A DNA stretch of 10,357 nucleotides from JBMNQI01 sp050944055 (GTDB taxonomy: Bacteria > Bacillota > Clostridia > Oscillospirales > Oscillospiraceae). A program made the translations under genes and the position numbers. The DNA lies in assembly GCA_050944055.1 (NCBI GenBank), contig JBMNQI010000068.1, positions 1-10,357 on the forward strand. Direction: 5' to 3'. Below, in pieces: positions 1 through 7,583 of the stretch. The notes below the pieces were generated by a model. That model was not told the DNA's origin, did no database searches, and was given only the letters and a program-made list of their open reading frames with translations. Every line of letters starts with the position of its first letter. The stretch's first letter is position 1.

Positions 1-2724
1 GACTACGCCGTAGGATTCGAAAGCAGTCTTATCCTCATCGGTCCCATACGGGTTCGTTTCACTGGCGTATACGCTGAACTCCGGCAAGTCGCCTTCTAAG
101 CTGTGGTCGACTTCCAGCTCATACAGGTTCGTACCGGATGCGGTTACTATAAGCTTGAAGCTTTCGTCGTATGCCAGGTTGATCGATTCTTCCTCAGGAC
201 TTACGCTCTTTAGCTCAGGAGGCGCTTCCAGCCCGCCTACTTTGACAAGATTAATCGTAATTGTCTCGTCGGCATAACCGGAACCCCATTTGATTACCCA
301 TATGTAGGTTGCTGCACCGTCAGTCAGGTCATCAGACCTGACATTGATGTATTCCATGTACTTGCCATCTGCGAAGTACAGGTCTGTACATGTTGTTCCG
401 CCTATGGTCGATGATACCTCATTTGTATCCACGCCGGCCGGCACCGGTATGGCTACGCCAACCCAGTTTGCCCCGCTTGGCGGCGTCGCTCCCGCCTGCG
501 GATAGTAGGGCAAGAATCCGCCGTCGGCGTCTATTGTAAGTTTTTTTGTTGAAGCATCGAAATCGTAAGTCAGACCTACTCCGCCCGTATAGCCGCCGTC
601 CTGGGTTACATCGCCGTCTGCTCTGGTTACTTCTTTGAGCGTTACCGTCAGATTGTCAGTATTGACTGTCTTTTCATTGCAGCTAATAACCACCGGCTGG
701 CCGTTATGAGCATCCACGGTCAGGCTGGTTCCAGCAGCCGGGCTGGCCGTGATGCCTTTTGCGCTGAAGCTTGCATGCGCCACGTCTTCTGTCGATTCGT
801 CGTTGTAGGTTAAGGTAACTGCCAAACCAGTAAGGTCCAGAGTATCACCCTCGACATAGCTCAGCTTTGTCGGCTGGGTCTTGACTGCGATGCTCTCTAC
901 GGACTTCGTTTGGCCTGCAGTCACTACTACATTCACTGTTACTGAAATCGGGTCCGCTGTGTCGGCATAGCCATCGGGCATTGTCCACACCGCAGTCAGA
1001 GTATGTGTATTTACTGTGCCGTCGTAAGAGCCTGTCCAGTCGGTTATCGCTGCTTCGACCGGGGTTATGCCGTCTGTTACTGTGACCTCTGTCGGAAGCT
1101 TGCCTCCGGCCTTTAAGACTGCCAGGTTCACAAGGTGCTCGTCAGCAGTCAAGTTTACGTCTGCCAATGGGGTATAGCTTGTTATTTCCTTCTTTATCGG
1201 GCCTTTCGCCGCGCTCGTCACAGCGCCCGTGTAATCCCCTGTTCCCGTTGCAGTGACTTTGATGTATTTGCCGAAGTCGCCGGCAGCAAGTGTGTAAGTG
1301 CTTGAAGCCTCTCCGGTGATGTTTTCATAAGTACCATCCGCCGTACCGCATATCTTCCACTGGTATGTAACAGTTGCTCCGGACGGCGCCGGCGCCGCTT
1401 CCAGCGTCTGTCCAACAACAGCATTGCCTGTAACGCTTACTCCGCTTACAGAAACTTTAGACGGCCCGCTGAACCCGCCGCCTCCGCCGCTGGGCGGAGT
1501 CGGGCTTTCTTCGACGGGTTTGCCGCTGCTGTTAGTCGGGGGAGAAGTGACGTCATCGCCCACTTCCAGATCGTCGGGCGCTTCGCCGTCTATAATAACA
1601 TTGTTTGCGGATATGACGGCTTTGTCAATCGTTCCGCTGTTATAGATAGACGCCGGGACTTTTACATTAAGCGTATCGATAGTCGAATTCTTGTCTATAT
1701 TGACTGATGCGCCTGCTTCTTCCACCGCAAGGCTCCCGATAGAAGCGCCGACGACTACAATATTGACATCTGCGGCTACGGTGACGCTTTCGAAGCTTCC
1801 CGTCAGTATGATGTCGTCGCTGCCGTCGTCTATATATACGGCGTCGACAACGGCCCCGTCCTCCGTAACTATTCGTATCTTCCCGTCGTCCGTCTTGTCA
1901 ATTATAATCCCGGCGATATTGCTGTTTCCAAGTATATGTATGGAGTCCGCGCCGCCGCCGCGTATAATCGTGTCGCCCGTTACGGTGACGTTGAGGAGGG
2001 TAACGTCGCCGTTTCCGACGCCTTCTGAAATTATCAGATCCCCATTGATAGTCATATCCTTCAGCACAACGTCCGGGGAATTTACAATCGCGATTCCGCT
2101 TACATCGTCAGTATATTCGGCAGGCGCCGCATAAATAGCCGATATGGCGTTGTCCAGAATAGTTACTATCTCGGCGCGTTTAATAGGCCTTTGAGGATTG
2201 AACATGTTGCCGGAGCCGTGTATAAAGCCCCTGCCCGCCATAGCGCTGACATATCCAAGAGCCCAGGATGAAATGCTTCCGCTGTCTGAAAAACCGGTGG
2301 GCGCCGAGCTTTCGTCGAGACCTAACGCCCGGCCAAGCATGACCGCTGCTTCCTCGCGCGTAATCACATCGTTCGGGCGGACCAGTGAGCCGGAACCCTG
2401 AATAACGCCGGCAGCGTTGGCCTTAAGTATCGCTTCGGTATAATATGCCTGCCCCAAATCGGTAAAGCTGTTCCCGGCGGATGTCTGGTATTTCATTATT
2501 CGGTCTATGATTACCGCCATATCGCCGCGCGTTATTGGGTCATCCGGGCGGAACTTCCCGTCATAGCCCTGAATGATGCCCAGCCCGCTCCATGTTTCGA
2601 TTGCTTCTCTTGCCCAGTGCCCGTCAGTGTCTGAAAATGTTGATACTGCCAGAGCTGAGACAGGAAACAAAGTCAAAACCATTGCAAGGACTAATAGACT
2701 AACCAACAACCTCCGCATTTTCAT
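1..2724 (-). CDS. Exported S-layer homology (SLH) surface protein with beta-helix and Ig-like repeats, partial (C-terminus off the left edge)
   Basis: The reverse strand is open from an ATG at 2724 to the window edge (908 codons, no stop). AGGAGG lies 5 nt upstream. Residues 1-26 form a signal peptide: basic MKMRR, a hydrophobic core, and an SALA cleavage site. Three SLH domains follow (about 30-76, 87-138 and 145-195), each opening with FxD and carrying the ITRGD, ITREE or IKRAE motif. These domains normally hold proteins on secondary cell-wall polymer. Residues about 205-385 are short, regular valine/isoleucine-rich turns that look like a right-handed beta-helix. A Pro/Ser/Gly linker (about 391-421) leads to an Ig-like module with a TYQW core (about 422-508), a Big_4-like module (about 510-600) and a Big_3-like module with the motif YVEGDTLDLTGLAVTLTY (about 609-690). 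Residues about 700-908 are unassigned. It is probably a cell-surface adhesin or S-layer-associated protein. Its ligand or substrate cannot be told, because any catalytic domain may lie beyond the edge. Confidence 0.93.
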   Translation of the reverse strand, partial: MKMRRLLVSLLVLAMVLTLFPVSALAVSTFSDTDGHWAREAIETWSGLGIIQGYDGKFRPDDPITRGDMAVIIDRIMKYQTSAGNSFTDLGQAYYTEAILKANAAGVIQGSGSLVRPNDVITREEAAVMLGRALGLDESSAPTGFSDSGSISSWALGYVSAMAGRGFIHGSGNMFNPQRPIKRAEIVTILDNAISAIYAAPAEYTDDVSGIAIVNSPDVVLKDMTINGDLIISEGVGNGDVTLLNVTVTGDTIIRGGGADSIHILGNSNIAGIIIDKTDDGKIRIVTEDGAVVDAVYIDDGSDDIILTGSFESVTVAADVNIVVVGASIGSLAVEEAGASVNIDKNSTIDTLNVKVPASIYNSGTIDKAVISANNVIIDGEAPDDLEVGDDVTSPPTNSSGKPVEESPTPPSGGGGGFSGPSKVSVSGVSVTGNAVVGQTLEAAPAPSGATVTYQWKICGTADGTYENITGEASSTYTLAAGDFGKYIKVTATGTGDYTGAVTSAAKGPIKKEITSYTPLADVNLTADEHLVNLAVLKAGGKLPTEVTVTDGITPVEAAITDWTGSYDGTVNTHTLTAVWTMPDGYADTADPISVTVNVVVTAGQTKSVESIAVKTQPTKLSYVEGDTLDLTGLAVTLTYNDESTEDVAHASFSAKGITASPAAGTSLTVDAHNGQPVVISCNEKTVNTDNLTVTLKEVTRADGDVTQDGGYTGGVGLTYDFDASTKKLTIDADGGFLPYYPQAGATPPSGANWVGVAIPVPAGVDTNEVSSTIGGTTCTDLYFADGKYMEYINVRSDDLTDGAATYIWVIKWGSGYADETITINLVKVGGLEAPPELKSVSPEEESINLAYDESFKLIVTASGTNLYELEVDHSLEGDLPEFSVYASETNPYGTDEDKTAFESYGVV

Positions 2725-2815
2725 GATTTCCTCCTTTTGTTACATATATTAATGTTTATTGCATTATTGCGTTAAAATAATTGTTCAGGGAGAATACAGT
2801 TAGTATGCTGATAGT

Positions 2816-2844
2816 ATTATACCTCATTTTTGTGGAAGAATCAA
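2816..2844 (-). promoter_or_regulatory. Sigma-A-type promoter for the SLH protein gene
   Basis: Read on the minus strand, TTGATT (2839-2844) is followed by a 17-nt spacer and a perfect TATAAT (2816-2821). The predicted start near 2809 gives an AT-rich leader of about 85 nt before the ATG at 2724. The assignment rests on motif match and position only. Confidence 0.7.
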
Positions 2845-2941
2845 CCTGAAAAACGAATAATTTTGCCACATAAACTAAAAACGAATGATTTTCTAAAAAC
2901 TTAAGTAAATATTTAAAAGTAATTCTGAAAGATTTTGTAGC

Positions 2942-2986
2942 AAAAGCTCGGGAAAGAGGAGTGCTGTCGAAACCTCTTTCGCTTTT
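2942..2986 (+). promoter_or_regulatory. Leader hairpin upstream of the pyruvate:ferredoxin oxidoreductase gene
   Basis: This hairpin sits in the 322-base divergent intergenic region (2725-3046). GAAAGAGG (2952-2959) pairs perfectly with CCTCTTTC (2973-2980) across a 13-nt loop. Beyond a 4-nt bulge (2948-2951), AAAAGC (2942-2947) pairs with GCTTTT (2981-2986). The final TTTT is a short U-tract, so the hairpin could act as a weak attenuator, or it could simply protect the 5' end of the mRNA. A second small stem, CGCTT/AAGCG (2980-2997), would compete with its 3' arm. I found no convincing sigma-A promoter for the plus-strand gene in the AT-rich stretch upstream; the nearest was TTGCCA at 2863-2868 without a good -10. 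No known riboswitch class is recognised. Confidence 0.4.
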
Positions 2987-3046
2987 ATGAATAAGCGGCG
3001 GCGATTTCATTAAAATAACGTTGAGAATATATAAGGGGATAGAATT

Positions 3047-6000
3047 TTGCCGAAGAGAGTAACTGTTGACGGGAATCACGCCGCCGCTTACGCGGCTTAC
3101 GCTTTTACCGAAGTTGCGGCCATATTTCCCATTACGCCGTCCTCCCCGATGGCGGAGCTTATTGACGAATGGTCGGCTAAGGGGAAAAAGAATATTTTCG
3201 GCCAGCGCGTCCGGGTATCCGAACTCCAGTCCGAGGCGGGAGCCGCGGGGGCAATGCACGGTTCACTAGAGGCAGGCGCGCTTACGACTACGTTTACGGC
3301 CTCGCAGGGCCTCCTGCTCATGATACCGAACCTATATAAAATGGCGGGCGAGCTGCTTCCGGGCGTTTTGCACGTGTCGGCAAGGGCGATAGCCACGCAC
3401 GCGCTTTCCATTTTCGGGGATCATCAGGACGTTATGGCCTGCCGCCAGACCGGGGCCTGCATGCTCGCCTCGGCCAACCCTCAGGAGGCAATGGACCTGG
3501 GCTTCATCGCACATCTTTCGGCTATAAAGGCGCGCCTGCCGTTCATTCATTTTTTCGACGGCTTCAGGACTTCGCACGAATACCGCAGCATAGAAGAGGT
3601 CGACTACGGGGAGGTAAAGAAGCTCGTCGACCGGGAAGCTATAGACAGGTTCCGGAAAAGGGCGCTTTGCCCGTCGCATCCCGTGGCAAAAGGCACAGCC
3701 CAGAACCCTGATATATATTTTCAGGGCAGGGAGGTTCAGAATAAGCTCTATCTGGAAGTACCGGATATTGTGGCAGGATATATGCGGCAGTACGGCGAGC
3801 TGACCGGCCGTGAATACCGCCCGTTTGAATACTTCGGCGCGCCCGACGCGGAGAATATTATCATCGCCATGGGCTCAGTCTGCGACACGATAAAAGAGAC
3901 GGTCGAGTACCTGGCCGGGAAGGACGAAAAGGCCGGCCTCGTTCAGGTTCATTTATACAGGCCTTTTTCCAAAAAGTATTTTCTGCTGGCCGTTCCCGGA
4001 AGCGTAAAGCGCGTCGCCGTCCTGGACCGAACAAAGGAGCCGGGAGCGCCCGGCGAACCCCTGTATCTGGACGTCTGCAATATGTTTTCGGGAGCCTCCG
4101 GGCCGCCGCTTATAGTAGGGGGGAGGTACGGGCTCGGCTCCAAGGACACGACTCCGCGCCAGGTACTGGCGGTTTTTGAAAACCTGAAGGCGGCGGAGCC
4201 GAAAAACGGATTTACGATAGGTATAGCTGACGACGTGACCAACACGTCCCTGCCCGAAGCCGGGGAATACGAGCCTATGTGCGAGAACCAGGTCAGCTGC
4301 CAGTTCTGGGGCCTGGGCTCCGACGGCACCGTGGGGGCGAACAAGGCCGCGTGCAAAATCATAGGCGAGAACACACAGCTCTATGTGCAGGCGTATTTTT
4401 CATATGACAGCAAAAAAACAGGCGGGACGACGGTCTCCCACCTTCGTTTCGGCAAAAAGCCCATACTGTCGTCATACCTGACCGATTGCGCGGACTACGT
4501 GGCCTGCCACAACAAGAGCTTTCTCAACCTGTTCGACCTGACGAAAAACCTGAAGCCGGGCGGCGTATTCGTACTCAACTGCGACTTTTCGCCGGAGGCA
4601 ATTGAGGAAAACCTACCGCCAAGCCTCAAGCGCTGCCTGGCAAAAAACAATATCAGGTTTTATATCATAGACGCGGAAAAAATAGCCTCGGAGATCGGCC
4701 TCGGGAACCGCATAAACATGATAATGCAGGCGGCTTTCTTTAAGCTTGCCGGGATAATCCCGATTGACGAGGCGATACGCCTTTTGAAGGACTCGATTGT
4801 AAAGTCCTACGGGCGAAAAGGCGGAAATATTGTCGATATGAATTTTATGGCCGTTGACCGGGGCGCCGATTCGCTTGTTGAGATAGAAGTCCCCGCCCGG
4901 TGGGCAGAAGCGGCGGATAACGAAGAGCAGGGCGTAGACAGGGAACCGGAGTTTGTAAGGAAGATACAGAAACCGATGGCGCGAAACGAGGGGGACCGCC
5001 TGCCGGTTAGCGCGTTCCTTTCCATGGAGGACGGGGCCTATCCCCTGGGCACGACGGCTTACGAAAAGCGCGGCATCGCGCCGAGGCTGCCTCAGTGGCA
5101 GATGGAAAAATGCATACAGTGCGGTCAATGCTCGTATATTTGCCCTCACGCCACGATACGGCTTTTCCTGCTCGACGGGGAAGAGGTCAAGCGGGCCCCG
5201 GCGTCGTATGAGACTAAAAAGGCAATTGGGAAAGGGCTTGAAAACTACAGGCTTCGCGTGCAGGTGAGCCCGCTTGACTGCACGGGCTGCGGGAATTGCG
5301 CGGATATATGCCCGGCAAAAGGCAAGGCACTTGTCATGCAGCCGGCGGAGCAGGAGACAGAGGCTCAATGCGAAAACTGGGAGTATTCCATGACGCTGAG
5401 AGAAAAGCCGGAGCTTTCAGACAGGTTTACGGTCAGGGGCAGCCAGTTTTTAAGGCCTTTGCTTGAGTTCAACGGCGCGTGCCCCGGCTGCGGCGAAACG
5501 CCGTATGTTCGACTGCTGACGCAGCTTTACGGCGAGCGCATGATGATTGCCAACGCTACCGGCTGCTCGTCGATTTGGGGCGCAAGCGCGCCTTCGATAG
5601 CATATACGACGAACTCAAACGGCCGCGGCCCCGCCTGGGCAAACTCCCTGTTCGAGGATAACGCGGAATACGGCTTCGGCATGCACCTCGGCTACATGCA
5701 GCTCAGGGAGCGGCTTAAAGAGCATATTATAAGTGCGGCGCAGGACGAGGCGATTCCCGGCGAATTGAAAACGCTGTTTGACTCCTGGCTTGAGCATTTT
5801 GAGGACGGGCAAAAGTCCCTGGAAATCTCCGAAAAGATAAAAGAAGGTCTGAAAAAATATAAGCGGACCGGCGGCCTTTTGAGCGAAATAAGCAGGGCTT
5901 CAGACTACCTTGAAAAGCGTTCGATATGGATGATCGGAGGCGACGGCTGGGCGTACGATATCGGCTACGGGGGAGTCGACCAGGTGCTTTCAACGGGCGA

Positions 6001-6565
6001 GGACGTGAATATCTTCGTGCTCAACACAGAGGTGTATTCCAACACAGGCGGCCAGGCCTCCAAGGCGACGCCCGCCGGGGCGGTTGCGAAGTTCGCATAT
6101 GACGGCAAGCGCACGCGCAAAAAGGACCTGGGCCTCATGGCCATGTGCTACGGGGACGTGTACGTCGCGCAGGTAGCCATGGGCGCCGACTATAACCAGA
6201 CGTTGAAGGCCATAAAAGAGGCCGAAAGCTATAAAGGCCCCTCTATTATTATCGCGTACGCGCCCTGCATAAACCACGGCATAAAATCCGGCATGTCCAC
6301 GAGCATAATGGAGGAAAAGAAGGCCGTGGAATGCGGCTACTGGCCGCTTTACCGCTTTGACCCGAGGCTTGCCGAAAAGGGGGAGAATCCTTTCCGCCTC
6401 GATTCAAAAGAGCCGGCGGGATCCTACAGGGATTTTATCGAGGGGGAGATACGTTATTCCCAGATCCATCAGACAGCGCCGGAAAACGCCGACCTGCTTT
6501 TTGAAAAATCCGAACAGGACGCGAAGCGCCGCCTCGAAATATACAAAAGGCTTGCACAGAATTAA
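3047..6565 (+). CDS. nifJ: Pyruvate:ferredoxin (flavodoxin) oxidoreductase, homodimeric fused type
   Basis: The enzyme oxidises pyruvate with CoA to acetyl-CoA and CO2 and passes the electrons to ferredoxin or flavodoxin. It is a cytoplasmic thiamine-diphosphate and iron-sulfur enzyme central to anaerobic metabolism. All the family modules are present in one 1172-residue chain. The N-terminal domain carries VDGN, PITPSSP (Thr30), the thiamine-activating Glu63 and substrate-site Arg113. Two [4Fe-4S] motifs follow: Cys689/692/695/699 and Cys745/748/751/755. The proximal-cluster cysteines are Cys812, 815, 840 and 1074, and the Mg-thiamine motif runs from Asp966 (GDGW) to Asn993 (NTEVYSNTGGQ). 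No key residue is missing. The length fits the common form without the extra C-terminal extension of the Desulfovibrio africanus enzyme. The start is TTG: AAGGGGA lies 7 nt upstream, and the next residues (PKRVTVDGN) match the family N-terminus. The gene is monocistronic, divergent from the SLH gene and closed by the terminator at 6663-6689. Confidence 0.98.
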   Translation: MPKRVTVDGNHAAAYAAYAFTEVAAIFPITPSSPMAELIDEWSAKGKKNIFGQRVRVSELQSEAGAAGAMHGSLEAGALTTTFTASQGLLLMIPNLYKMAGELLPGVLHVSARAIATHALSIFGDHQDVMACRQTGACMLASANPQEAMDLGFIAHLSAIKARLPFIHFFDGFRTSHEYRSIEEVDYGEVKKLVDREAIDRFRKRALCPSHPVAKGTAQNPDIYFQGREVQNKLYLEVPDIVAGYMRQYGELTGREYRPFEYFGAPDAENIIIAMGSVCDTIKETVEYLAGKDEKAGLVQVHLYRPFSKKYFLLAVPGSVKRVAVLDRTKEPGAPGEPLYLDVCNMFSGASGPPLIVGGRYGLGSKDTTPRQVLAVFENLKAAEPKNGFTIGIADDVTNTSLPEAGEYEPMCENQVSCQFWGLGSDGTVGANKAACKIIGENTQLYVQAYFSYDSKKTGGTTVSHLRFGKKPILSSYLTDCADYVACHNKSFLNLFDLTKNLKPGGVFVLNCDFSPEAIEENLPPSLKRCLAKNNIRFYIIDAEKIASEIGLGNRINMIMQAAFFKLAGIIPIDEAIRLLKDSIVKSYGRKGGNIVDMNFMAVDRGADSLVEIEVPARWAEAADNEEQGVDREPEFVRKIQKPMARNEGDRLPVSAFLSMEDGAYPLGTTAYEKRGIAPRLPQWQMEKCIQCGQCSYICPHATIRLFLLDGEEVKRAPASYETKKAIGKGLENYRLRVQVSPLDCTGCGNCADICPAKGKALVMQPAEQETEAQCENWEYSMTLREKPELSDRFTVRGSQFLRPLLEFNGACPGCGETPYVRLLTQLYGERMMIANATGCSSIWGASAPSIAYTTNSNGRGPAWANSLFEDNAEYGFGMHLGYMQLRERLKEHIISAAQDEAIPGELKTLFDSWLEHFEDGQKSLEISEKIKEGLKKYKRTGGLLSEISRASDYLEKRSIWMIGGDGWAYDIGYGGVDQVLSTGEDVNIFVLNTEVYSNTGGQASKATPAGAVAKFAYDGKRTRKKDLGLMAMCYGDVYVAQVAMGADYNQTLKAIKEAESYKGPSIIIAYAPCINHGIKSGMSTSIMEEKKAVECGYWPLYRFDPRLAEKGENPFRLDSKEPAGSYRDFIEGEIRYSQIHQTAPENADLLFEKSEQDAKRRLEIYKRLAQN

Positions 6566-6662
6566 GCGGGAGTTTGAACCGCCCGGCCGCCGGGCCTTGA
6601 CGGAATATGCGGATTCGCGGCTTTCAGAGCATTAAGGCGGCGTTATTGCAGGTGCGAGCATA

Positions 6663-6689
6663 AAAAATAGGGGGATTCCCCCTATTTTT
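6663..6689. terminator. Bidirectional intrinsic terminator between nifJ and the DUF3787-like gene
   Basis: AAAAATAGGGGG (6663-6674) and CCCCCTATTTTT (6678-6689) form a perfect 12-bp stem with a 3-nt loop. The flanking A and T runs supply a U-tract in either direction, so it can end the plus-strand nifJ transcript and the convergent minus-strand small gene. The TAG stop of that gene (6682-6684) lies inside the stem. The 97 bases between nifJ and this stem hold only a short GC hairpin (6581-6595). Confidence 0.9.
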
Positions 6690-6837
6690 GGTTTTCCTCC
6701 ACGTACTCTTTTGCGTTTTCAGTTCCCAGAATATCCGGATGGGCGGTTCTGGATACGGGGCTGATTCTTTCTATGCTGGACCAGGCCGCTGTCCTGTGCT
6801 TTTCCACCGGCTTGCCGGGTTCTCTTTTTATCGGCAT
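6682..6837 (-). CDS. Small DUF3787-like protein, possibly spore-associated
   Basis: This is a 51-residue, highly charged protein with no membrane segment or signal peptide. It contains KPVEKHRTAAWSSIE, then SPVSRTAHPD, then ENAKEYVEENQK. From memory, this pattern (PVEKH-TAAW-x-x-IE, PVS, NAKE-x-V-E-x-N-x-K) is the signature of the DUF3787 family of very small Clostridia proteins, some of which are named spore surface proteins. That match was not searched. The frame stays open upstream to an ATG at 6957, but the start at 6837 is chosen because AGAGGT sits 6 nt before it and family resemblance begins there. The gene ends inside the terminator shared with nifJ and is divergent from the coat-type operon at 7018. 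A CATAATA (6865-6871) upstream resembles the -10 of forespore sigma-G promoters, but no matching -35 is present. The molecular function is unknown. Confidence 0.75.
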   Translation of the reverse strand: MPIKREPGKPVEKHRTAAWSSIERISPVSRTAHPDILGTENAKEYVEENQK

Positions 6838-6962
6838 AATTCTACCTCTTTTCACGGTTTTACGTATTATGCCCGGAATCATGCCGCTTCCTCCGGGCGC
6901 ATAACTCCTCCGGCAAGAAAAAACTGGTTTCATGTCAAAAAAAGCCGGGCCGGTCAATGGTG

Positions 6963-6991
6963 GTATTTTTCAAAATATATTACAGATACTA
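6963..6991 (+). promoter_or_regulatory. Possible sporulation (sigma-G-like) promoter for the coat-type operon
   Basis: GTATT (6963-6967), a 17-nt spacer and GATACTA (6985-6991) differ by one base in each box from the Bacillus subtilis sigma-G pattern GHATR-N17/18-CATWHTA. They lie just upstream of the ribosome binding site at 7003-7010. No good sigma-A promoter was seen here. Such degenerate boxes also occur by chance in AT-rich DNA. Confidence 0.3.
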
Positions 6992-7017
6992 GGAAAGAAA
7001 CGAAAGGAGGACAAACT

Positions 7018-7203
7018 ATGTCTCAGCTTAACCAGACTGAACTTCAGAACCTTCGTCACCTGATAGGCTCGCATGAAACCGCGTACCAGAAAATGCAGGC
7101 CTTTGCGCAGCAGGCGACAGACCCGCACATTAAAAACTTTTTTGAAAAATCCGCGCAGAGCGCAATGAGTACGAAACAAAAACTTATGTCATTCTTGAGT
7201 TAA
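7018..7203 (+). CDS. Small helical spore-coat-type protein, first gene of the coat pair
   Basis: The product is a 61-residue, mostly helical soluble protein rich in Gln, Ala and Lys. The stretch LRHLIGSHETAYQKMQAF, then DPHIKNFFEKSAQSAMSTKQKLMSFL, looks like the two-helix, ferritin-like half found in small CotF-related proteins of Clostridia. There is no signal peptide or membrane segment. The start is fixed by AAAGGAGG (7003-7010), 7 nt before the ATG. The reading frame continues upstream to 6688 without a ribosome binding site, and that extension reads as non-coding. The stop codon at 7201-7203 overlaps the ribosome binding site of the next gene, so the two are almost certainly co-transcribed and probably translationally coupled. 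I infer a role in the spore coat from the partner gene. By itself this sequence would be called hypothetical. Confidence 0.85.
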   Translation: MSQLNQTELQNLRHLIGSHETAYQKMQAFAQQATDPHIKNFFEKSAQSAMSTKQKLMSFLS

Positions 7204-7213
7204 GGAGATCGAA

Positions 7214-7459
7214 ATGATACAGGAAAAAGCAATGGTAAACGACGCGCTTGCTTCAATAAAAAGCTCTTTGACTTTCTACCAAAACGCGATTTCAGAATGC
7301 TCGAACCCTACTTTGAGGTCGGCGCTGCAGCAGATACGCAACAGTGACGAAACTTCTCAGTATGAGCTGTACCAGATAGCCAGCTCGAAGGGATATTATA
7401 TACCCGCCTCTCAGGCGAGCGATCAGGAGATAAACAAGGTAAAATCAGAACTGCAATAA
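7214..7459 (+). CDS. Spore coat protein of the CotF (Coat_F) family
   Basis: This 81-residue protein consists almost entirely of the Coat_F domain. It opens with IQEKAMVNDALASIKSSLTF, continues with NPTLRSALQQIRNSDETSQ, and ends with YELYQIASSKGYYIPA and a polar tail. The LR-x-x-L-x-x-x-R-x-x-D and KGYY-x-P-A patterns are typical of the family. Members form a ferritin-like helical fold and are found in the coat of Bacillus and Clostridium spores. The ATG follows AAGGAGA, which overlaps the upstream stop codon; the intergenic gap is 10 nt. A 10-bp hairpin with an internal loop (7464-7493) and then the strong terminator at 7506-7540 close the operon. The pairing of a ~60-residue and an ~80-residue CotF-like protein suggests that they may interact. 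The family assignment is from motif recognition; coat location is inferred from the family. Confidence 0.93.
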   Translation: MIQEKAMVNDALASIKSSLTFYQNAISECSNPTLRSALQQIRNSDETSQYELYQIASSKGYYIPASQASDQEINKVKSELQ

Positions 7460-7505
7460 AACCGGATTGCCCAACAGCTTGGTTGGATAATCCCTAATGC
7501 GCTAA

Positions 7506-7540
7506 AAAAGTACCGGAATTTCGCCACCGGTACTTTTATT
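7506..7540. terminator. Strong intrinsic terminator between the coat operon and the amidohydrolase gene
   Basis: AAAAGTACCGG (7506-7516) and CCGGTACTTTT (7527-7537) form a perfect 11-bp stem with a 10-nt loop. It is followed by ATTTTAT on the plus strand and preceded by an A-run that supplies a U-tract on the minus strand. It can therefore serve both the coat pair and the convergent gene ending at 7584. Confidence 0.9.
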
Positions 7541-7583
7541 TTATGTGTGTATACAATTGTTTTGAAACCGCAGCCGCATCGCG

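Noticed and set aside
1691..2134. 147-codon plus-strand open frame
   Set aside because: It is antisense to the SLH protein gene, with repetitive Ser/Thr/Pro composition produced by the Val/Asp/Gly-rich coding strand; no ribosome binding site.
3006..3033. TTCATT-N16-TATATA as a nifJ promoter
   Set aside because: Transcription would begin near 3040, after the ribosome binding site at 3033-3039.
2725..3046. Rex or other redox-regulator operator in the divergent nifJ region
   Set aside because: Only loose TTGnnTTAA-type fragments near 2767-2785 were seen, with no symmetric match to a Rex-type palindrome.
4613..5368. 251-codon minus-strand open frame
   Set aside because: It is antisense to the iron-sulfur region of nifJ, whose cysteine motifs prove the plus-strand frame.
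6581..6595. GCCCGG/CCGGGC hairpin after nifJ as its terminator
   Set aside because: No T-run follows. The stem at 6663-6689 is a far better terminator.
6933..6938. Perfect TTGACA on the minus strand upstream of the DUF3787-like gene
   Set aside because: No -10 box lies 16-18 nt downstream; the sequence there is GC-rich.
6688..7017. Upstream extension of the first coat-type gene
   Set aside because: There is no ribosome binding site at 6688, and the stretch is antisense to the DUF3787-like gene and the divergent promoter region. AAAGGAGG fixes the start at 7018.
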